From positions 1 through 64,000 of the forward strand of contig CAZQWE010000004.1 in NCBI GenBank assembly GCA_964597045.1: a stretch of 64,000 bases of DNA, given 5' to 3'. The notes beneath the pieces are model-generated. The model had not been told where the DNA came from and did no database searches. It was given only the letters and a program-made list of their open reading frames with translations. Numbering within the stretch: position 1 is the stretch's first letter; each line of letters begins with the position of its first letter. Both the position numbers and the translations under genes were made by a program. This stretch comes from UBA9655 sp964597045. Its GTDB lineage: Bacteria > Pseudomonadota > Alphaproteobacteria > UBA9655. Below, in pieces: positions 16,352-24,423 of this stretch.

Positions 16352-17368
16352 TTATGTTGCGTTCCATCTAGACTTAACAACACGATGGTTCATTTTGGTT
16401 TTTTGGGAAACAAGCCCTAAGCTTTCCATCGACGTTTTTAATTCAGCCTCAATATCAAAGGAGTGAATCGACTCCAGACTTCGACTTTTAATAATAATAT
16501 TTGAATGGGGGTGGGTTTTATGAAACTCTTTATATGTTTGTAAGGCGACTTGTCTTATAACATCCTCAATAAACTGTGGTTTTTCATGGGACCGGAAGAC
16601 AAGGGCGGCTTCCCCTGGTCTTGGCAACGTGTCTCTCGTTAAAAAAAGAACGGAATCAATGGATTTAAGAAGGTCTGGTAGGAGAAGTTCTGATTCAACA
16701 GGAGAAAGTATAACTCGTGTTACAACTCTTTGAGAGTGTGTCAAATGAGGAAACTCTGCTTTTTTCCCTCTCGCATGCTGGATAATACGCTGAACACATG
16801 GACAACTTGTGATGTGTTTGAACTCCAGTCCAAGAGCTTTTGATTCCCATTCCTCACCTACTGTGACTTCCCCTAAAAGGAGGAAATGATCCTGAGTCTT
16901 TTTATAGGGTGCCCCTTTTAAACTTTCCACATCTGCAGGGGTTATGTAGTCTGCTTCTATCTTCACATTAACGGATAGGGATCTTTGAGTTGCTTTGATA
17001 TCTATGGCAAGTATTCTGGCAAAATCACAGATACTCTCGTATGTCCTAAGGGGAGCAAGGCGTGCCACAGAATCGCTCAGTCGTGAAACATGGATGCCTC
17101 TTACTGTTTCCGGTACCTCAATACTGATCTGTACTTTTGCATATAAGTTGATGGAGTTGGTATTATTCAGAGGATCCTTTAAAGTGAAATAGGTCTTAAG
17201 GTGGGTACATCCTACGCGATCAATTTTTAGATCTATTTCCGAAAGTTGGCTGGCGATGTCATCTCCAGCCGCGTCCATGGCCGCAATGGTTTCACGAGCT
17301 TCTCGACCTAGGGTTTCTTTAAAAACATCCAGGTCAGGATAGAAATTGCTGGGCGTTTTCTTCTTCAT
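16352..17368 (-). CDS. folE2: GTP cyclohydrolase IB (FolE2)
   Basis: It converts GTP to dihydroneopterin triphosphate, the first step of folate synthesis, using the metal-dependent IB-type enzyme instead of FolE. Visible signatures are RGIHVSRLSD, the metal Cys in TSCPCVQ, and FPHLTHSQR. At 338 aa it is slightly longer than usual. The stop codon abuts the start of the TrxR-like gene, so the two are translated from one mRNA. No other folate gene is in the window. Confidence 0.93.
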   Translation of the reverse strand: MKKKTPSNFYPDLDVFKETLGREARETIAAMDAAGDDIASQLSEIDLKIDRVGCTHLKTYFTLKDPLNNTNSINLYAKVQISIEVPETVRGIHVSRLSDSVARLAPLRTYESICDFARILAIDIKATQRSLSVNVKIEADYITPADVESLKGAPYKKTQDHFLLLGEVTVGEEWESKALGLEFKHITSCPCVQRIIQHARGKKAEFPHLTHSQRVVTRVILSPVESELLLPDLLKSIDSVLFLTRDTLPRPGEAALVFRSHEKPQFIEDVIRQVALQTYKEFHKTHPHSNIIIKSRSLESIHSFDIEAELKTSMESLGLVSQKTKMNHRVVKSRWNAT

Positions 17369-17593
17369 TTTGTAGCCAATACTAAGTTCCTCCTAACTAT
17401 AGGGGGAAATCGTTAAGGAAGAGTTAGAATGAGTGTTGTGGCTGAAATACAGCTACACATTTTTGGCAATCTTATCTAAGATCTATAAAGTTTATTTTTT
17501 CTTTTATTTTAAATCCTTCCAGTATCTTTCATTCATTAAAGCTTCAATTAATTCTTTACAAAATATGACTAATATGACATAATTAGGTGTAAT

Positions 17594-17947
17594 GTGAAAA
17601 GTTTTATAAAACAGATTATTTGGGTTGGAGATTCTAAAAAGTGCATCCAAGAATTTCCTGAGGAAGTAAAAAAAGCAATAGGTCATTATTTATACTTTGC
17701 TCAATGTGGGGACCATCATCCCCATATTAAAACCCTTAAGGGTTTAGGCGGCAAAATGTACGAAGTATATGAGGATCATAGGAGTGGAACGTATAGAGCC
17801 ATATATATGGCACAGATTGAACTGCGAATTTATGTGTTACATGCATTTCAAAAGAAATCTAAATCTGGTATTTCAACACCAAAAAAAGACATTGAACTCG
17901 TTAAGGCAAGGTTGAAGTTTGTGAAGGGGTTAAAAAATGAAGGATAA
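17594..17947 (+). CDS. HigB/Gp49-like (RelE-superfamily) toxin
   Basis: 117 aa, start GTG 17594 with AGGTG just upstream (the overlapping ATG runs into TGA). The protein has the phage Gp49/DUF891-type RelE fold signature: IKTLKGLGGKMYEV, then YRAIYMAQIELRIYVLHAFQKKS. Such toxins are ribosome-associated mRNA interferases. It overlaps the XRE antitoxin gene by 11 bp in toxin-first order, as in HigBA. Direct AATATGAC repeats at about 17560-17580 may be the operator. The pair is a probable type II toxin-antitoxin module. Confidence 0.9.
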   Translation: MKSFIKQIIWVGDSKKCIQEFPEEVKKAIGHYLYFAQCGDHHPHIKTLKGLGGKMYEVYEDHRSGTYRAIYMAQIELRIYVLHAFQKKSKSGISTPKKDIELVKARLKFVKGLKNEG

Positions 17948-18260
17948 TATAGAGTTGGAAAAAAGCTCGGGAAATGTGTTCAAGGATTTAGGGGTTGAAA
18001 ATCCTGAGCAAGAACTTTTAAAAGCTGAGCTCGCTTACTGTGTTTTCAAAGCGATTGATGAAAAGAATCTAACACAAGTTCAAGCTGCAAAATTGATTGG
18101 TGTTACCCAGCCAGATATTTCAAAATTGAAGAATGGACAATACTATCGCTTTACTTCAGAACGCCTATTTAAATTCTTAAATGCTTTGGACTATGACATT
18201 GACATTAAAATTCATAAGGCTGAAAATCATAAAGCTCATTTGAGAATAATCAAAACATAA
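17937..18260 (+). CDS. XRE-family antitoxin (HigA-like)
   Basis: 107 aa with one helix-turn-helix at residues about 38-70 (LTQVQAAKLIGVTQPDISKL), followed by the dimerisation segment FTSERLFKFLNALDYDIDI typical of HTH antitoxins paired with Gp49-like toxins. It binds DNA and should neutralise the upstream toxin and autorepress the operon. It overlaps the toxin gene by 11 bp and ends 46 bp before the Atm1 gene. Confidence 0.92.
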   Translation: MKDNIELEKSSGNVFKDLGVENPEQELLKAELAYCVFKAIDEKNLTQVQAAKLIGVTQPDISKLKNGQYYRFTSERLFKFLNALDYDIDIKIHKAENHKAHLRIIKT

Positions 18261-18306
18261 TCCTACCTTCTTCCCACTTTCCCAATTCTCAGGCATACTG
18301 CGAGTT

Positions 18307-20103
18307 ATGAGTTATATAGCTAAAATAAAAGCCAGCCCCATTTTACGGCTTATTAAATACCTTTGGCCGGAGCATTCGTTCAGCTTACGCTTTCGCTTTA
18401 TTTTAGCGCTAGCCTCTCTTGTTATTTCGAAGTTTGCAGCTCTTGCTGTTCCCTTGTATTTCAAAGATTCTGTCAATTCTCTGAGTGATGAGGTTTTAGT
18501 TGTCGTTCCTTTTTATTTTCTTTTCTCCTACGGTTTCTTTCGCATCGTCAGCGTCTTCTTTAGTGAAATACGCATTGCCATATTTGCACCTGTTGAGAAC
18601 CAGGCGATGCGTCGCGTTGCAGTCCAGGTCTTTTCCCATCTTCAGGATTTGAGTTTAAGCTTCCATCTAAATCGCAGGACCGGTGGTCTCACGCGGGTTG
18701 TGGAAAGGGGCGTCACAGCTATTGAGCAATTTCTCTGGTTTTCAATTAACGCATTTGTTCCTGCCTTTTTTGAACTGGTCTTTCTGACAGGAGCCATGTG
18801 GTTTCTCTATGATCTTCGTTATGCGGGCATGGTTCTCGTTATCATGTTTGTTTATGTTATATTTACGATTCTTTTTACGGAATGGCGAACCCGCATTCAA
18901 AGGGAGATGAACATTGTGGATAATCAAGCAACGTCTCGTTCCGTAGATGCTCTACTAAATTATGAAACCGTGAAATACTTCAATAATGAAAGTCTTGAAG
19001 TAAGTTTATTTGAGAACCTCTCGAGAAGCTATGAGAAGCTTGCTATTTCAAGCAAAAAGGCCTACGCCATGATGAACTTTGGTCAGGGGACGATTATAGC
19101 ACTTGGTTTGACCTCAATTATGATCATGGCGTCCTTTGATGTAGCAAGTCACATTTTAACTGTGGGTGATTTTGTTCTTGTGAATACCTATTTATTTCAA
19201 GCTTTCCTGCCTTTAAGCTTTTTAGGATTTGCCTATAAAGAAAGCAAGCAAGCTATTGTAAATATGGAAGATATGTTTTCCCTTCTGGATCAAACTCCCG
19301 AGATCAAGGATAAACCAGGAGCGACCGACTATGTCTTTAAAGGAGGAAGGATTGAATTTAAGGATGTATCGTTCTCCTATAATCCCCACCGTATGATTTT
19401 AAAGGATATTTCATTTACGGTGGAGCCTGGAAAAACTCTTGCTATTGTCGGTGAAAGTGGGGCCGGGAAGTCAACAATTGGGCGTCTCCTCTTTCGTTTC
19501 TATGAGATCACAAAAGGTCAGATTCTTCTTGATGGTCAAGATATTCAAGATATGACTCAGTCCAGTTTAAGGAAAGCCATTGGCATTGTTCCTCAGGATA
19601 CGGTTCTCTTTAATAATACGATCTTCTATAACATTGTGTATGGAGATCCGGATGCCTCAAATGAAGAAGTAGAAGAGGCGGCTAAATCGGCTCAAATCCA
19701 TAACTTCATTCAAAAGCTTCATGAAGGGTATGAAAGTCTTGTTGGAGAAAGAGGCTTAAAACTTTCCGGAGGCGAGAAACAACGTGTTGCCATTGCGAGG
19801 ACCTTATTAAAGAAGCCCAACATCTTTATATTTGATGAGGCAACGAGCGCGCTCGATAGTCGCACCGAGAAAGAAATTCAAAGGTGTTTAGAGAGTATTT
19901 CCAGTGAACATACGACACTTATTATTGCACATCGGCTTTCAACAATCGTACATGCAGATGAGATCATTTTGCTTTCTGAAGGGCAGATTGTGGAGCGGGG
20001 TGATCACGATAGTCTTCTTGCAAAACAGGGGCTCTACGCCGATATGTGGAAGCGGCAACAGCATAAGGAGCAGCTGGAGGAGTTGTTAAGTGATGACGTG
20101 TAA
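18307..20103 (+). CDS. atm1: Atm1-type ABC exporter (permease-ATPase fusion)
   Basis: A 598-aa half-transporter with an N-terminal six-helix permease (residues about 1-310) and a C-terminal ATPase. Walker A is GESGAGKST near residue 383, the ABC signature is LSGGEKQR, and Walker B is IFIFDEATSALD, with the H-loop in IIAHRLSTI. The permease has the Atm1/HMT landmarks LTRVVERG and NYETVKYFNNE. The family exports glutathione-linked sulfur or metal conjugates to the periplasm and is universal in Alphaproteobacteria. It abuts the stop of the convergent 2TM gene. Confidence 0.94.
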   Translation: MSYIAKIKASPILRLIKYLWPEHSFSLRFRFILALASLVISKFAALAVPLYFKDSVNSLSDEVLVVVPFYFLFSYGFFRIVSVFFSEIRIAIFAPVENQAMRRVAVQVFSHLQDLSLSFHLNRRTGGLTRVVERGVTAIEQFLWFSINAFVPAFFELVFLTGAMWFLYDLRYAGMVLVIMFVYVIFTILFTEWRTRIQREMNIVDNQATSRSVDALLNYETVKYFNNESLEVSLFENLSRSYEKLAISSKKAYAMMNFGQGTIIALGLTSIMIMASFDVASHILTVGDFVLVNTYLFQAFLPLSFLGFAYKESKQAIVNMEDMFSLLDQTPEIKDKPGATDYVFKGGRIEFKDVSFSYNPHRMILKDISFTVEPGKTLAIVGESGAGKSTIGRLLFRFYEITKGQILLDGQDIQDMTQSSLRKAIGIVPQDTVLFNNTIFYNIVYGDPDASNEEVEEAAKSAQIHNFIQKLHEGYESLVGERGLKLSGGEKQRVAIARTLLKKPNIFIFDEATSALDSRTEKEIQRCLESISSEHTTLIIAHRLSTIVHADEIILLSEGQIVERGDHDSLLAKQGLYADMWKRQQHKEQLEELLSDDV

Positions 20104-20442
20104 TTACTTGTCTTTCTCTTCTTCTTTCTCTTTCCTATGATGTCCTTTTAGGTCTTTGAGCATATGAATACGCATATACTCTCTGACTTTTTTCTCCTCC
20201 CATTCGGGAGAAAGAAAGGAGGACTTATGAAAGAAATGCTTAAGTACGCCCGTTCGTGAAGCGCGGAGAACGATAGCGATTCCCCAAACAAGGAGTATAT
20301 ATTTTGGCCAGAAGGATCCTGTGCGATCAAAGGTAAACCAAATAACAATGAGGGCTCCGTTTACAACCAAATAGTTGATGATATCCTTGTAAAAAGACTT
20401 TAAAGCCTTGACTTTCTTGCGCACTTCTTCTTCACGTGTCAT
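20104..20442 (-). CDS. 2TM domain-containing membrane protein
   Basis: 112 aa. A short charged N-terminal helix (REEEVRKKVKALKSFYKDI) is followed by two membrane helices (about 22-40 and 47-62), a polar segment and a Lys/Glu-rich tail. The arrangement and the KxFYKDIINYLVVNG stretch fit the small 2TM (PF13239) family, known mainly as an N-terminal part of histidine kinases or as a stand-alone protein. Function is unknown. It ends back-to-back with atm1. Confidence 0.75.
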   Translation of the reverse strand: MTREEEVRKKVKALKSFYKDIINYLVVNGALIVIWFTFDRTGSFWPKYILLVWGIAIVLRASRTGVLKHFFHKSSFLSPEWEEKKVREYMRIHMLKDLKGHHRKEKEEEKDK

Positions 20443-20566
20443 CGTATATCTCCAATGGAATAAATTCCTATACTATAAGAATAATATAAAGCTATTTAAT
20501 AAGTGTTAATATTGACAAAGAATAAAATTCCTTTAAAATGAGTATTCTTAATAAATTGGAAGCTGA

Positions 20567-21448
20567 ATGATGCAGTTATCCCATGCTGAGAATTTTCTCA
20601 TCTCACTCTTTGGATCACCAAAGGATGATGGGGATATTATCAAAACAACGAATACTTTATTAGAGTTTTATACATACGCTTTTCTGGATGAAGCTCAGGC
20701 TTCTTCCAAAAGCATGGAATCCCTTGTAAAAGATTTCTTTAAAGAACCTGAAAGACTGATGTCAAAAGCAGAAGTGCTAAATCATTCGATTGATATATTA
20801 AAAAAGCAGAAATTGATTGAGCTGAAAGCTGATCCTATTTTTAACGGATTCTCAAAATTGAACGTTCGGTCAATTTTAGCAAATCAAGTAAATTCTAACT
20901 ACGAGAAGGAAGGAAAACTGATTTCTCTTTTCAAGGAAAGTCTTATTAAATATCTAGAAGCCATTAATACAAAGAAATCTCGTTTTGAAATTCGGTATTT
21001 TTATTCGTGGGATGATACGCCTGAATTCTATGATTTTGGAGGGGTGTTTAATCCGATTACTTATGTGGCAAGCCAACAGAGGGACGAATATGTCGTTAAT
21101 GATTCTCATGTGAATCTCAAGAAAAGAAAGAATAAATATCAAATTAAAGAAGACCTAGATAGGATAGGCTATATTACAAAGTATGCTAAGAAGAAAAATC
21201 TTGATGAACTTCCAGCTGAGGTTTGCCCATTAGGGTCGATTGCTGTTGTTAAAGAACGTTTTATAAGGAAGTTTCAGCATAAAACAAAGGCTGAGTTTGC
21301 TTTGATTTTCGTAGGTGGTCAGGAATGGAAAACCATTTGTTTGGAATCGAAATACATAGAGATTGTTCTGGCCCTTTCCATGTTAATTAAACAAGGACAA
21401 GCAGAAAGATTGACCTATCCAGCTTTTCTAGAGAAGGTCTCAAGTTAA
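20567..21448 (+). CDS. hypothetical cytoplasmic protein (293 aa)
   Basis: No family is recognised. There is no signal peptide or membrane helix. The first 130 residues look helical; residues 140-250 are mixed and basic (VNLKKRKNKYQIKEDLDRIGYI), suggesting an alpha/beta core. The ATG follows a weak ribosome binding site (GGAAGCTGA). Its last 9 bp overlap the convergent rsmD gene. Codon use and length support a real gene, possibly restricted to related endosymbionts. Confidence 0.65.
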   Translation: MMQLSHAENFLISLFGSPKDDGDIIKTTNTLLEFYTYAFLDEAQASSKSMESLVKDFFKEPERLMSKAEVLNHSIDILKKQKLIELKADPIFNGFSKLNVRSILANQVNSNYEKEGKLISLFKESLIKYLEAINTKKSRFEIRYFYSWDDTPEFYDFGGVFNPITYVASQQRDEYVVNDSHVNLKKRKNKYQIKEDLDRIGYITKYAKKKNLDELPAEVCPLGSIAVVKERFIRKFQHKTKAEFALIFVGGQEWKTICLESKYIEIVLALSMLIKQGQAERLTYPAFLEKVSS

Positions 21449-21994
21449 CTGACAAAAAAGTATCCGCGCTGCGCCTGAGACTCTTTCTGTAACAAGACTC
21501 AGAAAGGCAGGGAGTTCCAGTATTTCTTCCTTTGCAACTTCAATGACAATGACGGCTTGAACTTTAAACCACCCGCCTTTGTGAAGGGCTTGCAGTGTCG
21601 GAAGAACCATTCCTTTATGATAGGGAGGGTCGAGGAAAATAAGGTCATAAGATGTGGTAGAGTTACCGAGGCTGAGGGCATTTATACTCAATATGGCAGT
21701 TGAGAGAAGCTTTAAGTTTATTAGATTGGATTTAAGGACCTCCTTTGATCTCGAATCATTCTCAATAAATGTAACGGATTGAGCACCTCTCGAATAAGCT
21801 TCGAGCCCGAGGGCTCCTGTTCCTGCAAATACATCCAGTACATTTTTATTAATTAAAACATGGGGTCCAAAGGCTGGATTGTGCAGCAGAATATTAAAGA
21901 TAGTCTCACGTGTTCTGTCTGACGTCGGACGGGTTCCCTCATGGGTTGGGGCAAGGAGTTTCTTTCCCCGAAACCTGCCACCTACAATACGCAT
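21440..21994 (-). CDS. rsmD: 16S rRNA (guanine966-N2)-methyltransferase
   Basis: It methylates G966 of 16S rRNA using SAM during 30S assembly. 184 aa, a standard length. Motifs are MRIVGGRFRGKKL at the N-terminus, RPTSDRTRETIFNIL, the SAM motif DVFAGTGALGLEAYSRGA near residue 63, and the catalytic N6/N2-type DPPY in LIFLDPPYHKG. It is the last gene of the DUF692/DoxX operon, sharing one base with the DoxX stop. This is probably fortuitous operon packing. Confidence 0.95.
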   Translation of the reverse strand: MRIVGGRFRGKKLLAPTHEGTRPTSDRTRETIFNILLHNPAFGPHVLINKNVLDVFAGTGALGLEAYSRGAQSVTFIENDSRSKEVLKSNLINLKLLSTAILSINALSLGNSTTSYDLIFLDPPYHKGMVLPTLQALHKGGWFKVQAVIVIEVAKEEILELPAFLSLVTERVSGAARILFCQLT

Positions 21995-22461
21995 TAGTAT
22001 GGTTTATAAGACTGGAAAAAGCGCCTTTTGAGGAGGGCATCAATTGATATTTGTCCTGGTCCATAACAAAGGATAATACCCAATAGAAAGGCCCAATAAA
22101 CATGCTCTGGTGAATTCAAATAGGTAAATTGAATAACAGCAGTTATGACAAGGAGTGGGAGAGTTGCAAGTCTTGCGCCCAGGCCCAAAACCAAGAGAGG
22201 TGGGCACGTGATCTCAAATGTAGCCGTTAAATAAGCTGCAACCTCGGGAGAGAGAAGAGGAACCTTATATTCGTTTTCAAAAAGCATGATCGTTGTAGAC
22301 CAGCTTTGAATTTTTGAAAGTCCTGAGTTCCAAAAAACTTGGGCAATCCAAACACGTATGCCCAGCAGGAGAACAGGGGTGAGAAAAAGATCCAATGACT
22401 GAATGGTTGCATTGCAGGATCGTACCAAGAAAGATGATTGAGATTTCTTAAAAGTTGCCAT
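21994..22461 (-). CDS. DoxX family membrane protein (BufD-like position)
   Basis: 155 aa with four predicted membrane helices, the DoxX hallmark R-x-W-I-A-Q-V-F-x-x-S-G-L-S-K at about residues 36-50, and a YWAFLLGIILCYGPG segment near the end. DoxX proteins are often the last gene of DUF692-DUF2063 (buf-type) operons, where they are thought to act with the metal-binding peptide. Here the gene lies 12 bp after the DUF2063 gene, consistent with that role. Confidence 0.85.
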   Translation of the reverse strand: MATFKKSQSSFLVRSCNATIQSLDLFLTPVLLLGIRVWIAQVFWNSGLSKIQSWSTTIMLFENEYKVPLLSPEVAAYLTATFEITCPPLLVLGLGARLATLPLLVITAVIQFTYLNSPEHVYWAFLLGIILCYGPGQISIDALLKRRFFQSYKPY

Positions 22462-22473
22462 AATGATTCCCTG

Positions 22474-23232
22474 TTACATATTAATTTTGTACTCAGAAAA
22501 TACACCATTTTTAAGGCAAAAGGAAAGAAAATCGTTAAAAGAGAATTCAGGTGTATTTAATGTCTCTAAAGCGTCAAGTAAAGGGTGACCATTCTGAATT
22601 AAGCCCAGAAGGGTAAAATCAGCTTCCTTTAGCCAATGCACATTGACCTTGAGATGGGGGCGAAGAACAAGGGCAAAAGAAGGTTTGTTGTCTAAAGTTA
22701 TGTGGTCAACCTTATCCTCTAAAACATCCATAACTTGTTCCAGAGAATGGGGTGATTTGAAGAGGTATGCTGAAGGGTGCAACTTTAAACTTAGTTTTTC
22801 ATATTGCTCTGGTGTGAGATTTGCAAAGTCCTCTCCCTTAAGGGGTGTTGCATCTTCCGCTGCATAAGCCCTATACATAAGCCATTCGAGTCTAACAAAG
22901 TCTGGCAAGTAAGCTAAGGATTGGGTGTGCTCATATGTTTCAAGAAAATCGGGAAATTCATCTCCCCACTCACAAAGATTTCCTATGGTGGGAAGCTTAT
23001 CGGTCTTTATGAAAGCAAATGCGGCTGCTCGCGCACAATCTTCCCCAATAAGTTTCCAGGTCAAGGGATAGCTAATTTCCAGGGCATCCATGAGCTTTTC
23101 ACGTATTGTATGATGATAGACAGTGAGGCGATTCCTGGGATTTGTTCCCTTTACAAGAATGTGATTCTCAAAGGATGCCTCTCCTTTGAAGCTTGAAAAA
23201 AAGTCATGTTGAAGAGAGTGAAGATATTTCAT
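22474..23232 (-). CDS. DUF2063 protein, MNIO partner (BufC-like)
   Basis: 252 aa. The N-terminal half matches the DUF2063 putative DNA-binding domain: an RLTVYHHTIREKLMDALEISYP block, LIGEDCARAAAFAFI, WGDEFPDFLETYE and YLPDFVRLEWLMYRAY. In bufferin and related RiPP clusters, proteins of this family act as substrate-recognition partners of the DUF692 oxidase and not as DNA-binding proteins. Its start overlaps the DUF692 gene by 4 bp (ATGA), implying translational coupling. The 110-residue C-terminal part is less conserved by eye. Confidence 0.85.
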   Translation of the reverse strand: MKYLHSLQHDFFSSFKGEASFENHILVKGTNPRNRLTVYHHTIREKLMDALEISYPLTWKLIGEDCARAAAFAFIKTDKLPTIGNLCEWGDEFPDFLETYEHTQSLAYLPDFVRLEWLMYRAYAAEDATPLKGEDFANLTPEQYEKLSLKLHPSAYLFKSPHSLEQVMDVLEDKVDHITLDNKPSFALVLRPHLKVNVHWLKEADFTLLGLIQNGHPLLDALETLNTPEFSFNDFLSFCLKNGVFSEYKINM

Positions 23233-24041
23233 AGAAAACTCCTAGCTCTTTTGACTTCTTCTTCGAGTACGCTAAATTCAGGAACATCCGTATCCCATTC
23301 AATGAGGGTGGGGACCCGAATCCCCTTATTGATCGCTTGTTCAAAAAGGTTCCAAACTTCTTTGCAAACAGTGGATCCATGATCATCGAGGCGAAGCTCT
23401 GTCCCATCTTCATATTTTTTTATTGAATGGCCGGCTAAGTGGATTTCACCAACGATTTCTGAGGGAATTTCATCAATATACTTTCCCTCATCCCATCCAT
23501 GGTTTGAGGAAGAGACAAAAACATTGTTGATATCAAGTAACAATTGTGCGCCTGTCCTTTTACACAGTTCTTTGATGAAATCAGTTTCAGTATAAGTGGA
23601 GTCTTTATATTCAAGGTATGAGGAGGGGTTTTCGAAAAGAATTTGTCTCTTTAAATAGGTCTGAGTTTCATCAATATGATGGGTAAGAATTTCAAGGCTT
23701 TCATCCGTATAAGGAAGGGGCAGGAGGTCAGGCACATAAGCACCTGCGATACGAGACCAAGAGAGGTGTTCAGATACCAGAACAGGAGAAAATCGGTCAA
23801 TGAGTTGTTTTAGTTTTTCAAGGTGGTTCTGATCAAGCCCATCTGCGGATCCTAAAGAAAGCCCGACACCATGAAAACTCAAAGGATAGGATTGCCTAAT
23901 GCTCGTTAATACAGCAGGGGACGGACCTCCCTTTTGAAAAAAATTCTCACTGTGAACTTCAAACCAACCTATGCTTGGTTTGTTCTCTTGGATATAAGCA
24001 TAATGGGGCTGGCGTAAACCAACCCCGATTAAGTCATTCAC
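23229..24041 (-). CDS. DUF692 multinuclear non-heme iron oxidase (BufB/MbnB-like)
   Basis: A TIM-barrel enzyme of the MNIO family that modifies cysteines of short precursor peptides. I chose GTG 24041, 1 nt after the precursor stop, giving 270 aa; the longer open frame upstream runs out of frame through the precursor gene. The expected ligand motifs appear in order: IGWFEVHSENFF, FHGVGLSLG, SEHLSW, ENPSSYLEY, LLLDINNVFVSSSNHGWD, GEIHLAGH, DDHGSTV and LIEWDTDVPEF. All metal-binding His, Asp and Glu positions look intact, so the enzyme should be active. It is coupled to the precursor upstream and the DUF2063 gene downstream. Confidence 0.92.
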   Translation of the reverse strand: MNDLIGVGLRQPHYAYIQENKPSIGWFEVHSENFFQKGGPSPAVLTSIRQSYPLSFHGVGLSLGSADGLDQNHLEKLKQLIDRFSPVLVSEHLSWSRIAGAYVPDLLPLPYTDESLEILTHHIDETQTYLKRQILFENPSSYLEYKDSTYTETDFIKELCKRTGAQLLLDINNVFVSSSNHGWDEGKYIDEIPSEIVGEIHLAGHSIKKYEDGTELRLDDHGSTVCKEVWNLFEQAINKGIRVPTLIEWDTDVPEFSVLEEEVKRARSFL

Positions 24042-24042
24042 T

Positions 24043-24273
24043 TTACTGATCTTGTGTTGGCTGTTGTGTATTAATATTTTGATTATAGCCAGCGGGTTGT
24101 GTTGAACCTGCTTCAGTTGTTTTTTTGTCTTTACCTGGACATCCACCTGGGCAGGCATTCGCTTCTGCTGTTGTTGAATCGCTTGAATCGAAGAGACCTT
24201 CTGCATGTGCAGCTTCAATTGCAACAAAGCTAAATGCAGCAGCGATTATGGATGAAATTTGAGTTTTATTCAT
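24043..24273 (-). CDS. exported Cys peptide, candidate DUF692 substrate
   Basis: 76 aa. A Sec signal peptide (MNKTQISSIIAAAFSFVAIE, ending AHA at residue 24) is followed by a polar 52-residue mature peptide with only two cysteines, C41 and C45, in ACPGGCPGK, and a Gln/Asn/Thr-rich tail. Its position as first gene of a DUF692-DUF2063-DoxX operon marks it as the modified precursor. Classical bufferin precursors (DUF2282) have four spaced cysteines and HvfA-type ones have EGKCG repeats; neither pattern is present. A TAGGGAA ribosome binding site precedes the ATG. Substrate status is inferred from context. Confidence 0.8.
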   Translation of the reverse strand: MNKTQISSIIAAAFSFVAIEAAHAEGLFDSSDSTTAEANACPGGCPGKDKKTTEAGSTQPAGYNQNINTQQPTQDQ

Positions 24274-24423
24274 TTTAATGTTCCCTATGTTTTATATAAT
24301 AAAGATGTTAATACATCTCTTAGTGCCTATTAATATCATAAAATCTTTCTGAAAACAATTGATTGCTCTTTAAAAATCATAATTTCTACTCTATATAATT
24401 ATAGCTGCTGAAAAGGAATCACT

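Noticed and set aside
23229..24227. 332-aa version of the DUF692 protein starting inside the precursor gene
   Set aside because: The first 62 codons overlap the signal-peptide gene in another frame and have no DUF692 similarity; GTG 24041 right after the precursor stop fits the family length.
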